The notes beneath the pieces were generated by a model. The model was not told the origin of the DNA, made no database searches, and was given only the letters and a program-made list of their open reading frames with translations. From Pseudomonas fluorescens NCIMB 11764 (GTDB lineage: Bacteria > Pseudomonadota > Gammaproteobacteria > Pseudomonadales > Pseudomonadaceae): a stretch of 64,000 bases of DNA. The position numbers and the translations under genes are program-made. The DNA lies in assembly GCF_000293885.2 (NCBI RefSeq), contig NZ_CP010945.1, positions 2,996,001 through 3,060,000 of the forward strand, read 5' to 3'. Shown in pieces: positions 27,970-36,097 of this stretch; position 1 is the stretch's first letter, and each line of letters begins with the position of its first letter.

Positions 27970-30216
27970 ATGAGCTTCGGCGCCGATGAAGAGATCCTTC
28001 AGGATTTCCTGGTTGAGGCCGGCGAGATTCTAGAGCAACTGTCCGAACAGCTGGTCGAGCTTGAAAGCCGACCGGATGATGCGGACTTGCTCAATGCAAT
28101 TTTTCGCGGTTTTCACACTGTAAAAGGGGGCGCCGGCTTCCTCCAGCTCAACGAGCTGGTGGAGTGCTGTCACATCGCCGAGAACGTGTTCGACATCCTG
28201 CGCAAGGGTGAACGTCGCGTCGACTCGGAATTGATGGACGTGGTACTCGAAGCGCTGGACGCGGTGAACAGCATGTTCAGCGAAGTCCGCGAACGCAGCC
28301 CGATCACGGCCGCCACGCCTGAATTGCTCGCGGCCCTGGCCCGTCTGGCCGAGCCGCAAACCGCCGATGAAGCCGCACCTGTGGCTCAAGTGGTGGAAGA
28401 ACCGGCTGCCGAAGCCGAATCAGGCGACATCACCGATAACGAATTCGAACAATTGCTGGACTCGCTGAACGCCGTCAAGGCTCAGGCCGAGGCGCCGGTG
28501 GCGGCTGCGCAGCCTGCCGCGGACGCAGCAGCCAGCGACGAAATCACCGATGCAGAATTCGAGTCGTTGCTCGATCAATTGCACGGCAAGGGCCAGTTCG
28601 CCGTCGACGCGGTGGCGGCACCTGCAGCCCCCGCCGCACCGGCTGCCCCGAAAGCGGCAGGCGACAGTTCCGACATCACCGACGACGAGTTCGAAGCACT
28701 GCTCGATCAACTGCACGGCAAGGGCAGCTTTGCCGTCGACGCGCTGGAGTCGGCCATTGCTTCGGCCCCGGCCGCCGCGGTGCCTACCGCTAAAGCGGCC
28801 GGCAGCGATCTGATCTCGGACCACGAGTTCGAATCGCTGCTCGACGAATTGCACGGTAAAGGCAAGTTCACCGAAGTCGGTACCGGTTCTGCCGCTTCTT
28901 CGGTAGCCGCGCCTGTCGCCAAAGCCCCGGCACCTGTCGCCAAGGCGCCCGAGCCAAAAGCCGAAGCGTCGAAGCCTGCTGCCGCTGCTGCACCGGCCCC
29001 AGCCCGTGCGCCGTCCGCGCCGCCGGCGGAAAAACCGGCCAGCGAAGCCGAGACCACCGTACGGGTCGACACCGCGCGCCTCGACGAAATCATGAACATG
29101 GTGGGCGAGTTGGTACTGGTGCGTAACCGCCTGGTTCGCCTGGGTGCCAACAGCGCCGATGAAGCCATGTCCAAAGCCGTGTCGAACCTCGACGTGGTCA
29201 CGGCTGACTTGCAAACCGCGGTCATGAAGACCCGGATGCAACCGATCAAGAAAGTCTTCGGGCGCTTCCCGCGTCTGGTTCGCGACCTGGCTCGCCAGCT
29301 CAAGAAAGAGATCAACCTGGAGCTGGTCGGCGAAGAAACCGACCTCGACAAGAACCTTGTCGAGGCACTGGCCGACCCGCTGGTCCACTTGGTGCGCAAC
29401 TCGGTCGACCACGGTATCGAAGAGCCGGCTGACCGCGAAGCGATGGGCAAGCCGCGTAGCGGCAAAGTGATCCTGTCCGCTGAACAGGAAGGCGACCACA
29501 TCCTGCTGTCCATCTCCGATGACGGCAAGGGCATGGACGCCGACGTGTTGCGCGGCATCGCGGTGAAGAAAGGCTTGATGGACAAGGATGCGGCGGACCG
29601 CCTGAGCGAGTCCGACTGCTTCAACCTGATCTTCGCGCCGGGTTTCTCGACCAAGACCGAGATCTCCGACGTGTCGGGCCGTGGCGTGGGCATGGACGTG
29701 GTGAAAACCAAGATCGCCCAGCTCAACGGCACCATCAACATCTACTCGACCAAGGGCAAAGGCTCGAAGATCGTCATCAAGGTGCCGTTGACCCTGGCGA
29801 TCATGCCAACGCTGATGGTCATGCTCGGCAACCAGGCGTTTGCGTTCCCGCTGGTGAACGTCAACGAGATCTTCCACCTCGACCTGTCGCGCACCAACGT
29901 GGTGGACGGCCAGGAAGTGGTGATCGTGCGGGACAAGGCGTTGCCACTGTTCTACCTCAAGCGCTGGCTGGTCAGCTCCGCCGCTCACGAAGAGCAGCGC
30001 GAAGGCCATGTGGTGATCCTTTCGGTGGGCACCCAGCGGATCGGCTTCGTCGTCGATCAACTGGTCGGCCAGGAAGAAGTGGTCATCAAGCCATTGGGCA
30101 AAATGCTCCAGGGAACTCCGGGCATGTCCGGCGCCACCATCACCGGTGACGGCCGCATTGCGCTGATTCTCGATGTTCCGAGCATGCTCAAGCGTTACGC
30201 CGCACGGCGTATTTGA
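27970..30216 (+). CDS. cheA: Chemotaxis sensor kinase CheA
   Basis: 748 residues. P1 Hpt domain (1-105) with phospho-acceptor His49 (FHTVKGGAGFL). In place of a recognisable P2 domain, residues about 150-370 are an Ala/Pro-rich linker with four copies of a D-x-I-[ST]-D-x-E-F-E-x-L-L-D-x-L motif (starting near 153, 191, 235 and 280), three followed by HGKG. Then come P3 dimerisation (VDTARLDEIMNMVGELVLVRNRL), the P4 kinase domain (LVRNSVDHGIE, DDGKGMD, GRGVGMDVV) and the P5 CheW-like domain. It phosphorylates CheY and CheB. Confidence 0.97.
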   Translation: MSFGADEEILQDFLVEAGEILEQLSEQLVELESRPDDADLLNAIFRGFHTVKGGAGFLQLNELVECCHIAENVFDILRKGERRVDSELMDVVLEALDAVNSMFSEVRERSPITAATPELLAALARLAEPQTADEAAPVAQVVEEPAAEAESGDITDNEFEQLLDSLNAVKAQAEAPVAAAQPAADAAASDEITDAEFESLLDQLHGKGQFAVDAVAAPAAPAAPAAPKAAGDSSDITDDEFEALLDQLHGKGSFAVDALESAIASAPAAAVPTAKAAGSDLISDHEFESLLDELHGKGKFTEVGTGSAASSVAAPVAKAPAPVAKAPEPKAEASKPAAAAAPAPARAPSAPPAEKPASEAETTVRVDTARLDEIMNMVGELVLVRNRLVRLGANSADEAMSKAVSNLDVVTADLQTAVMKTRMQPIKKVFGRFPRLVRDLARQLKKEINLELVGEETDLDKNLVEALADPLVHLVRNSVDHGIEEPADREAMGKPRSGKVILSAEQEGDHILLSISDDGKGMDADVLRGIAVKKGLMDKDAADRLSESDCFNLIFAPGFSTKTEISDVSGRGVGMDVVKTKIAQLNGTINIYSTKGKGSKIVIKVPLTLAIMPTLMVMLGNQAFAFPLVNVNEIFHLDLSRTNVVDGQEVVIVRDKALPLFYLKRWLVSSAAHEEQREGHVVILSVGTQRIGFVVDQLVGQEEVVIKPLGKMLQGTPGMSGATITGDGRIALILDVPSMLKRYAARRI

Positions 30217-30266
30217 TTCTGGGGGAGCGGGGCGACTGAGCCTCGCCCCCGCCTAACGGAGTGTTT

Positions 30267-31397
30267 ATGGTAGTCAAGGTCCTGGTGGTGGACGATTCGG
30301 GGTTTTTCCGCCGCCGCGTCTCGGAAATTCTTTCAGCGGATTCGAATATCCAGGTTGTCGGCACGGCAACCAACGGAAAAGAGGCGATCGATCAGGCGCT
30401 GGCCCTCAAGCCGGACGTGATCACCATGGACTACGAGATGCCGATGATGGATGGCATCACGGCAGTGCGGCACATCATGCAGCGCTGCCCGACACCGGTA
30501 TTGATGTTCTCCTCGCTGACGCATGAAGGCGCCCGGGTCACCCTGGATGCGCTGGACGCCGGCGCGGTGGATTTCCTGCCGAAGAATTTCGAAGACATCT
30601 CGCGCAATCCCGAGAAGGTCAAGCAACTGCTGTGCGAGAAGATTCTCAGCATTTCGCGCAGTAACCGTCGTGTCAGCGCTTACAGCGCGCCGGCACCAGC
30701 CCCGGTCGCCGCGCCAGCCCCGACCCCAGCGCCCTCCAGCGTCGGCAGTTATGGCAGCAACGCGCCGGCACGCCCGGCACCGATCCCGGCCCGTGCACCT
30801 GCGCACGCACCGTCGTCGCCCGCGCCGAAACGCAAAGCCTACAAGCTGGTTGCCATCGGCACGTCCACCGGCGGCCCGGTTGCCCTGCAGCGTGTATTGA
30901 CGCAATTGCCGGCCAACTTCCCGGCCCCGATCGTGTTGATCCAGCATATGCCGGCGGCGTTCACCAAGGCCTTCGCCGAACGCCTGGACAAGCTCTGCCG
31001 CATCAGCGTCAAGGAAGCCGAGGATGGCGACATCCTGCGTCCGGGCCTGGCGCTGCTGGCACCGGGTGGCAAGCAAATGATGATCGATGGCCGTGGCGCG
31101 GTGAAAATCCTGCCGGGCGACGAACGTCTGAACTACAAGCCGTGCGTGGACATCACCTTTGGGTCTGCCGCCAAGTCCTACGGTGACAAAGTTCTGGCGG
31201 TCGTACTGACCGGCATGGGCGCCGACGGTCGTGAAGGTGCGCGTCTGCTCAAGCAGGGCGGCAGCTCGATCTGGGCTCAGGATGAAGCCAGCTGCGTGAT
31301 CTACGGCATGCCGATGGCCATCGTCAAAGCCGAACTCGCCGATGCGGTGTACGGCCTCGATGACATAGGCAAGCACCTGGTCGAGGCGTGTATCTGA
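30267..31397 (+). CDS. cheB: Chemoreceptor glutamate methylesterase CheB
   Basis: 376 residues from ATG 30267 (ACGGAG just upstream). Receiver domain with Asp55 ([13 protein letters not shown]), a Pro/Ala-rich linker (about 138-188) and the methylesterase domain with the catalytic Ser in [14 protein letters not shown], His in [16 protein letters not shown] and Asp in [14 protein letters not shown]. It removes methyl groups from receptors for adaptation. A 7-bp G/C hairpin (GGGGCGA/TCGCCCC, about 30228-30248) without a T run sits before it. Confidence 0.96.
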   Translation: MVVKVLVVDDSGFFRRRVSEILSADSNIQVVGTATNGKEAIDQALALKPDVITMDYEMPMMDGITAVRHIMQRCPTPVLMFSSLTHEGARVTLDALDAGAVDFLPKNFEDISRNPEKVKQLLCEKILSISRSNRRVSAYSAPAPAPVAAPAPTPAPSSVGSYGSNAPARPAPIPARAPAHAPSSPAPKRKAYKLVAIGTSTGGPVALQRVLTQLPANFPAPIVLIQHMPAAFTKAFAERLDKLCRISVKEAEDGDILRPGLALLAPGGKQMMIDGRGAVKILPGDERLNYKPCVDITFGSAAKSYGDKVLAVVLTGMGADGREGARLLKQGGSSIWAQDEASCVIYGMPMAIVKAELADAVYGLDDIGKHLVEACI

Positions 31398-32137
31398 TGG
31401 ATGTACTCAGCCTTATCGGGATCATCATGGCGTTCGTCGCCATCATCGGTGGCAACTACCTTGAAGGCGGTCACCTCGGCGCGCTGGCTAACGGCCCGGC
31501 GGCGTTGATCGTGCTCGGCGGGACCGTCGGCGCGGCGCTGCTGCAATCGCCGATGAGCGCCTTCAAGCGCGCCATGCAGATTCTCGGTTGGATCCTGTTC
31601 CCACCGCGCGTGGACCTCGCCGGCGGCGTCGATCGCGTGGTGAACTGGAGCCTGACCGCCCGCAAGGAAGGTCTGCTCGGTCTGGAAGGGGTGGCCGACG
31701 CCGAACCCGACGCTTACTCGCGCAAAGGCCTGCAACTGCTGGTGGACGGCGCCGAGCCGGAAGCGATTCGCAGCATTCTGGAAGTGGATTTCTACACCCA
31801 GGAAAGCCGTGATATCGAAGCCGCCAAAGTCTTCGAAAGCATGGGCGGCTACGCGCCGACCATCGGCATCATCGGTGCGGTGATGGGCCTGATTCACGTG
31901 ATGGGCAACCTGGCCGATCCGTCGCAGCTGGGCAGCGGCATTGCCGTGGCGTTCGTCGCCACGATCTACGGCGTGGCCAGTGCCAACCTGGTGCTGCTGC
32001 CGATTGCCGCCAAACTCAAATCCGTTGCATTGCGCCAATCGCGTTATCGCGAAATGTTGCTGGAAGGCATTCTGTCGATCGCCGAAGGTGAAAACCCTCG
32101 CTCTATCGAGTTGAAGCTTCAAGGCTTCATGGATTGA
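31397..32137 (+). CDS. motC: Flagellar stator protein MotC (MotA family)
   Basis: 246 residues from ATG 31397, which overlaps the cheB TGA (TGATG). Four membrane segments and the MotA family loop (SRDIEAAKVFESMGGYAPTI and GIIGAVMGLIHVMGNL). MotC pairs with MotD to form the second, proton-driven stator set of Pseudomonas, separate from MotAB. 15 bases before motD. Confidence 0.94.
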   Translation: MDVLSLIGIIMAFVAIIGGNYLEGGHLGALANGPAALIVLGGTVGAALLQSPMSAFKRAMQILGWILFPPRVDLAGGVDRVVNWSLTARKEGLLGLEGVADAEPDAYSRKGLQLLVDGAEPEAIRSILEVDFYTQESRDIEAAKVFESMGGYAPTIGIIGAVMGLIHVMGNLADPSQLGSGIAVAFVATIYGVASANLVLLPIAAKLKSVALRQSRYREMLLEGILSIAEGENPRSIELKLQGFMD

Positions 32138-32152
32138 TGGGGGTAATGGACT

Positions 32153-33043
32153 ATGGCTCGTCGCCGGCAACCTGAAGAACATGTAAACCATGAGCGCTGG
32201 CTGGTTTCCTACGCCGACTTCATTACGTTGCTGTTCGCCTTTTTCGTGGTGATGTACTCGATCTCTTCGATCAACGAAGGCAAGTACAAGATCATTTCGG
32301 AAGCGTTGATCGGCGTGTTCACCGATTCGGATCGCGCGCTCAAGCCGATCCCCATCGGTGAAGAAAGACCGAAAACCGTGACCCCGGCCAAGCCGTTGGT
32401 CAAGGACAGCGAGCAAGTCGACGCCGGCATTGCCGGGGCCAGTGATCCGCTGAAAAGCATTGCCGATGACATCAGCGCCGCGTTCGGCGACTTGATCAGC
32501 TCCAATCAGATGACCGTGCGCGGTAACGAGCTGTGGGTCGAGATCGAACTCAATTCCAGCCTGTTGTTCGGCAGCGGCGACGCCATGCCCAGCGACATGG
32601 CGTTCAACATCATCGATAAAGTCGCCGCGATCCTGAAACCGTTCGACAACCCGATTCACGTCGAAGGGTTCACCGACGATCAACCGATCCGCACCGCGCA
32701 GTACCCGACCAACTGGGAACTTTCCTCGGCGCGTTCGGCGAGCATCGTGCGCATGCTGGCGATGCAGGGTGTGAATCCGGGTCGGCTGGCGTCGGTGGGT
32801 TATGGCGAATTCCAGCCGGTGGCCAACAACGCCACGGCGGAAGGCAGGGCGCGCAACCGTCGCGTGGTGCTGGTCGTGTCACGAAATCTCGATGTACGCC
32901 GCAGCCTCACCGGCACCGGAACCGCCCATGCGCAACCGGATGCCGCGTTGAAGCGCGCTGGCACACAAACTGCACCTGCACCGGTCAAGTCGCCGGGACG
33001 AGAGAACGCCGTCAATTCTCCGTCACCCGCATTAATACGTTGA
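32153..33043 (+). CDS. motD: Flagellar stator protein MotD (MotB family)
   Basis: 296 residues. One N-terminal membrane helix (about 17-37) with the proton-binding Asp in WLVSYADFITLLFAFFVVMY, then a plug/linker, and an OmpA-like peptidoglycan-binding domain (VEGFTDDQPIRTAQYPTNWE, LSSARSASIVRML). A basic, disordered C-terminal tail of about 45 residues follows. Stator partner of MotC. Confidence 0.95.
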   Translation: MARRRQPEEHVNHERWLVSYADFITLLFAFFVVMYSISSINEGKYKIISEALIGVFTDSDRALKPIPIGEERPKTVTPAKPLVKDSEQVDAGIAGASDPLKSIADDISAAFGDLISSNQMTVRGNELWVEIELNSSLLFGSGDAMPSDMAFNIIDKVAAILKPFDNPIHVEGFTDDQPIRTAQYPTNWELSSARSASIVRMLAMQGVNPGRLASVGYGEFQPVANNATAEGRARNRRVVLVVSRNLDVRRSLTGTGTAHAQPDAALKRAGTQTAPAPVKSPGRENAVNSPSPALIR

Positions 33044-33082
33044 GCTATTTCCCGGTCTAGTCGACCGGGAGGAACAATCCGA

Positions 33083-33871
33083 ATGAGAGTCTGGGCCGTT
33101 GCCAATCAAAAGGGTGGTGTTGGTAAAACCACTTCCTCTATCGCTTTAGCCGGGTTGCTGGCCGAGGCGGGCAAGCGCGTGGTCGTGGTCGATCTCGACC
33201 CCCACGGCTCGATGACCAGCTACTTCGGTTACGACCCCGACAGCCTGGAGCACAGCAGCTACGACCTGTTCCTGCACAAGGGCAGCGTGCCGCAAGGCTT
33301 GCCCGGTCAGTTGCTGTTGCCCACCAGTCACGCGAGTATTTCCCTGTTGCCGTCGAGCACTGCGCTGGCGACGCTTGAGCGTCAGTCGCCGGGCCAGAGT
33401 GGTTTGGGCCTGGTGATTGCCAAGAGCCTGGCGCAACTGTGGCAGGACTTCGATTACGCCGTGATCGACAGTCCGCCGTTGCTCGGCGTGCTGATGGTCA
33501 ATGCCTTGGCGGCCAGTCAGCAATTGGTGATTCCGGTGCAGACCGAGCACCTGGCCGTCAAAGGCCTGGAGCGCATGGTCAACACCCTGGCGATGATCAA
33601 CCGCTCACGTAAACAGCCGCTGGCATTCAGCATCGTTCCGACCCTGTTTGATCGGCGCACGCAAGCCTCGCTCGGGACCTTGCGGGTATTGCGCGACAAA
33701 TATCCCGAAGAAATCTGGCAAGGCTACATTCCGGTGGACACGCGTTTGCGTGACGCCAGCCGCGCCGGTGTGACGCCTTCGCAATTCGACGGCAAGAGCC
33801 GCGGCGTTTTGGCCTATCGCGCACTGCTCAAGCACATGCTGACGCAGCAATCCGTTGCGCAGGTGGCGTGA
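33083..33871 (+). CDS. parC: ParA-like ATPase for polar chemosensory array placement (ParC-type)
   Basis: 262 residues. Deviant Walker A QKGGVGKTTSS from residue 9, VVDLDPHGSMTSYFGYD, and the DSPPLLG box. In Vibrio and Pseudomonas the ParA-like protein beside cheW (ParC; PA1462 in P. aeruginosa) places chemotaxis arrays at the pole. Position between motD and a CheW-domain gene supports that role rather than plasmid partition; there is no ParB or parS nearby. The symbol must not be confused with topoisomerase IV subunit parC. Confidence 0.88.
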   Translation: MRVWAVANQKGGVGKTTSSIALAGLLAEAGKRVVVVDLDPHGSMTSYFGYDPDSLEHSSYDLFLHKGSVPQGLPGQLLLPTSHASISLLPSSTALATLERQSPGQSGLGLVIAKSLAQLWQDFDYAVIDSPPLLGVLMVNALAASQQLVIPVQTEHLAVKGLERMVNTLAMINRSRKQPLAFSIVPTLFDRRTQASLGTLRVLRDKYPEEIWQGYIPVDTRLRDASRAGVTPSQFDGKSRGVLAYRALLKHMLTQQSVAQVA

Positions 33872-33872
33872 G

Positions 33873-34751
33873 ATGAATCGCCCGGTAAAAATCACGTCCC
33901 GTCCGCAACTTGCGCTCCAGTCCTATCTGGACAGCTTGCTGATGGACGCGACCGAGGAGTTGTCGCCGGAAATCGAAGCGATTCCCGAGGTGGTCGAGGT
34001 TGAAGCGGCGCTGGACGAGTTCCAGGCTGCGGTGCTTGAAGAGCAGGCTCGTGATGCGCAAAAACCGGCTGAGAAACCGACAGCCGTTGCCGCTCCGGTC
34101 GCAGCACCTGTGGTGAAAGCCCCGGTGGCACTGATCGAGGCGCCGGCGCCGGTTCTGGCCCCTGTCTCGACCATCGCGCCGCTGCTGCAAGCCCTGGTGC
34201 CACCGATCGTCGAAGTCCATCTGCCACCGAGCAACACGCCGCCACCGGTGGAAACCGACGGTCGTCCTGCCTGGGCCGCCGAGCCGTTCGAATGCCTGTT
34301 GTTCGATGTCGCCGGGTTGACCCTGGCGGTGCCGCTGGTGTGCCTGGGCTCGATTTACTCCCTGGCTGGTCAGGAGCTGACGCCGCTGTTCGGTCAGCCT
34401 GAATGGTTCCTCGGGATCCTGCCGAGCCAGGCGGGCAACCTGAAAGTGCTCGATACCGCCCGTTGGGTCATGCCCGACCGCTATCGCGATGACTTCCGTC
34501 AGGGCCTGCAATACGTTATTTCGGTTCAGGGCTACGAGTGGGGGCTGGCGGTGCATCAGGTCAGCCGCTCGTTGCGCCTGGACCCGAACGAAATCAAGTG
34601 GCGCAGTCACCGTGGTCAACGGCCATGGCTGGCGGGCACGGTGATTGAACACATGTGTGCGTTGCTTGACGTATCCGAACTGGCCGAGCTGATCGCCAGC
34701 GGTGGGGCAAAGCACATGAGCGGCAGCAAGCCGAACCACAAACCGACATAA
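33873..34751 (+). CDS. parP: CheW-domain array-localisation protein (ParP-type)
   Basis: 292 residues from ATG 33873, one base after the ParA-like TGA. An Ala/Pro/Glu-rich N-terminal region (to about 140) is followed by a CheW/AIF-type domain (about 145-280; FECLLFDVAGLTLAVPLVCL, GSIYSLAGQELTPLFGQP). In Vibrio ParP links ParC to CheA at the pole. The pairing with the ParA gene and with cheW just downstream matches that arrangement. Confidence 0.85.
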   Translation: MNRPVKITSRPQLALQSYLDSLLMDATEELSPEIEAIPEVVEVEAALDEFQAAVLEEQARDAQKPAEKPTAVAAPVAAPVVKAPVALIEAPAPVLAPVSTIAPLLQALVPPIVEVHLPPSNTPPPVETDGRPAWAAEPFECLLFDVAGLTLAVPLVCLGSIYSLAGQELTPLFGQPEWFLGILPSQAGNLKVLDTARWVMPDRYRDDFRQGLQYVISVQGYEWGLAVHQVSRSLRLDPNEIKWRSHRGQRPWLAGTVIEHMCALLDVSELAELIASGGAKHMSGSKPNHKPT

Positions 34752-34792
34752 CAACACGCGGGGCAAGTGACTTGCCATCGCACCGAACACAC

Positions 34793-34810
34793 ACCGCTAG
34801 GGCGGTTTTT
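34793..34810 (+). terminator. Weak terminator or attenuator between parP and cheW
   Basis: ACCGC (34793-34797) and GCGGT (34802-34806) form a 5-bp stem with T residues after it. A second small hairpin GGCAAG/CTTGCC lies just upstream (about 34762-34776). It may reduce rather than stop read-through into cheW. Confidence 0.35.
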
Positions 34811-34824
34811 CGAGGGGTCAGGGT

Positions 34825-35310
34825 ATGAATGATAAGGCGTCGTCTGCAAAAGGTTCCGAAGATCCGATCCTGCAATGGGTAACCTTCAAGCTGGACAATG
34901 AAACCTACGGCATCAACGTGATGCGCGTTCAGGAAGTCCTGCGTTACACCGAAATCGCCCCGGTCCCGGGTGCCCCGAGCTATGTGCTGGGCATCATCAA
35001 CCTGCGCGGTAATGTGGTCACCGTGATCGACACCCGTCAGCGCTTCGGCCTGATGAATGCCGAGATCAGCGACAACACCCGGATCGTCATCATCGAAGCC
35101 GACAAGCAAGTGGTCGGCATCATGGTCGACAGCGTGGCCGAAGTGGTTTACTTGCGTCAGTCGGAAATCGAAACCGCGCCGAATGTGGGTAACGAAGAGT
35201 CCGCCAAGTTCATTCAAGGCGTGTGCAACAAGAACAACGAATTGCTGATCCTGGTCGAGCTGGACAAGATGATGAGCGAAGAAGAATGGTCGGAACTGGA
35301 GAGTATCTGA
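34825..35310 (+). CDS. cheW: Chemotaxis coupling protein CheW
   Basis: 161 residues, one CheW SH3-like domain (QWVTFKLDNETYGINVMRVQ, APSYVLGIINLRGNVVTVID, GIMVDSVAEVV). It couples receptors to CheA. AGGGGTCAGGG stands just before the ATG. The stop is followed at once by the TTG of the next gene, so they are probably co-translated. Confidence 0.96.
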   Translation: MNDKASSAKGSEDPILQWVTFKLDNETYGINVMRVQEVLRYTEIAPVPGAPSYVLGIINLRGNVVTVIDTRQRFGLMNAEISDNTRIVIIEADKQVVGIMVDSVAEVVYLRQSEIETAPNVGNEESAKFIQGVCNKNNELLILVELDKMMSEEEWSELESI

Positions 35311-35703
35311 TTGATTCTCGAGGTTGCGGTCATTGTCCTGTTCCTTTTCTGGGCAGGCACGCTGGCGATGTTTCTGGCGTACATTCGGGGCCAGCGGCAG
35401 ATCGCTGCGCAACAGGCCCAGGGCGATGCGCTGCGTGATCAGCGCATCAAGGACCTGGCCAAGCGCGTTGACGACTATCAGAGCGGCAATGTGCGCATGG
35501 GTGAAGACCTGCACGAGCTGCGCGCCGTCGTCGGGCCGTTGCCGGACAAGCTGGCCCAGCTTGAGCAGCGCGACCCGTCGAGCCTGTCGTTCGCCCAGGC
35601 AGCACGCCTGGTCGGAATGGGCGCGAGCGTCGATGAACTGACTCAGTCCTGCGGGTTGACCCAGGCTGAGGCGGAGTTGATGAGCAAGTTGCACAAGAAC
35701 TGA
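35311..35703 (+). CDS. DUF2802 protein at the end of the chemotaxis operon
   Basis: 130 residues. One N-terminal membrane helix (about 2-22; VAVIVLFLFWAGTLAMFLAYI), a coiled-coil (about 25-85) and a small C-terminal helix-turn-helix-like region (ARLVGMGASVDELTQSCGLT, then QAEAELMSKLH) typical of DUF2802. The function is not known. It always travels with cheW in Pseudomonas. TTG start at 35311 with GGAGAG 8 bases upstream. Confidence 0.85.
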   Translation: MILEVAVIVLFLFWAGTLAMFLAYIRGQRQIAAQQAQGDALRDQRIKDLAKRVDDYQSGNVRMGEDLHELRAVVGPLPDKLAQLEQRDPSSLSFAQAARLVGMGASVDELTQSCGLTQAEAELMSKLHKN

Positions 35704-35708
35704 CAGAT

Positions 35709-35754
35709 CAAAAGATCGCAGCCTCGTCGAGTGCAACGAGGCTGCGATCTTTTG
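35709..35754. terminator. Bidirectional terminator at the end of the chemotaxis operon
   Basis: 19-base perfect arms 35709-35727 and 35736-35754 with an 8-base loop; A- and T-tracts at both ends serve both strands. The first 15 bases equal those of the fliK-fliL terminator at 15582. It separates convergent genes. Confidence 0.9.
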
Positions 35755-35767
35755 CATTCAACACACA

Positions 35768-36097
35768 TCAATAATCATCCCCGCGCTCGGTGATGTCTTT
35801 CTCGACCATCAACGCACTCGGATCATGCCCCTGCGGGAACTTGCCCTTCAGATTCCATGCAAACGCAATGATCTCGGCAATCGTCCGATACAACTCCTCC
35901 GGAATACTGTCCCCCAGCTCCATCCTGGCCAGCAATTTCACCAGCTCGGCGTTCTCGTAAATCGGCACTTCATAATCGCGTGCAATCCTCAGGATTTCTT
36001 CCGCCAGCTCTTCGTCGCCCTTGGCCGTGAGGGTCGGTGCGTGGGTGCCGTCGTATTTGAGGGCGATGGCCTGGCGTGGCGTATCGGAATTTCTCAT
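35768..36097 (-). CDS. FlhB C-terminal domain-like protein (EscU/YscU/HrcU family, YlqH/FlhX type)
   Basis: 109 residues that align with the part of FlhB after the cleavage site: here RQAIALKYDGTHAPTLTAKG, in FlhB from 20029 HYAVALKYDAEKGAAPVLLA. The NPTH autocleavage motif and all membrane segments are missing. Such free FlhB-CC proteins (YlqH in Bacillus, FlhX) can partly replace the FlhB C-domain. ATG 36097 overlaps the stop of the FliK-like gene (ATGA), so the two are translated together. Confidence 0.88.
   Translation of the reverse strand: MRNSDTPRQAIALKYDGTHAPTLTAKGDEELAEEILRIARDYEVPIYENAELVKLLARMELGDSIPEELYRTIAEIIAFAWNLKGKFPQGHDPSALMVEKDITERGDDY

Noticed and set aside
33083..33871. 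Plasmid or chromosome partition ParA
   Set aside because: No ParB or parS nearby and the neighbours are chemotaxis genes; array placement fits better.
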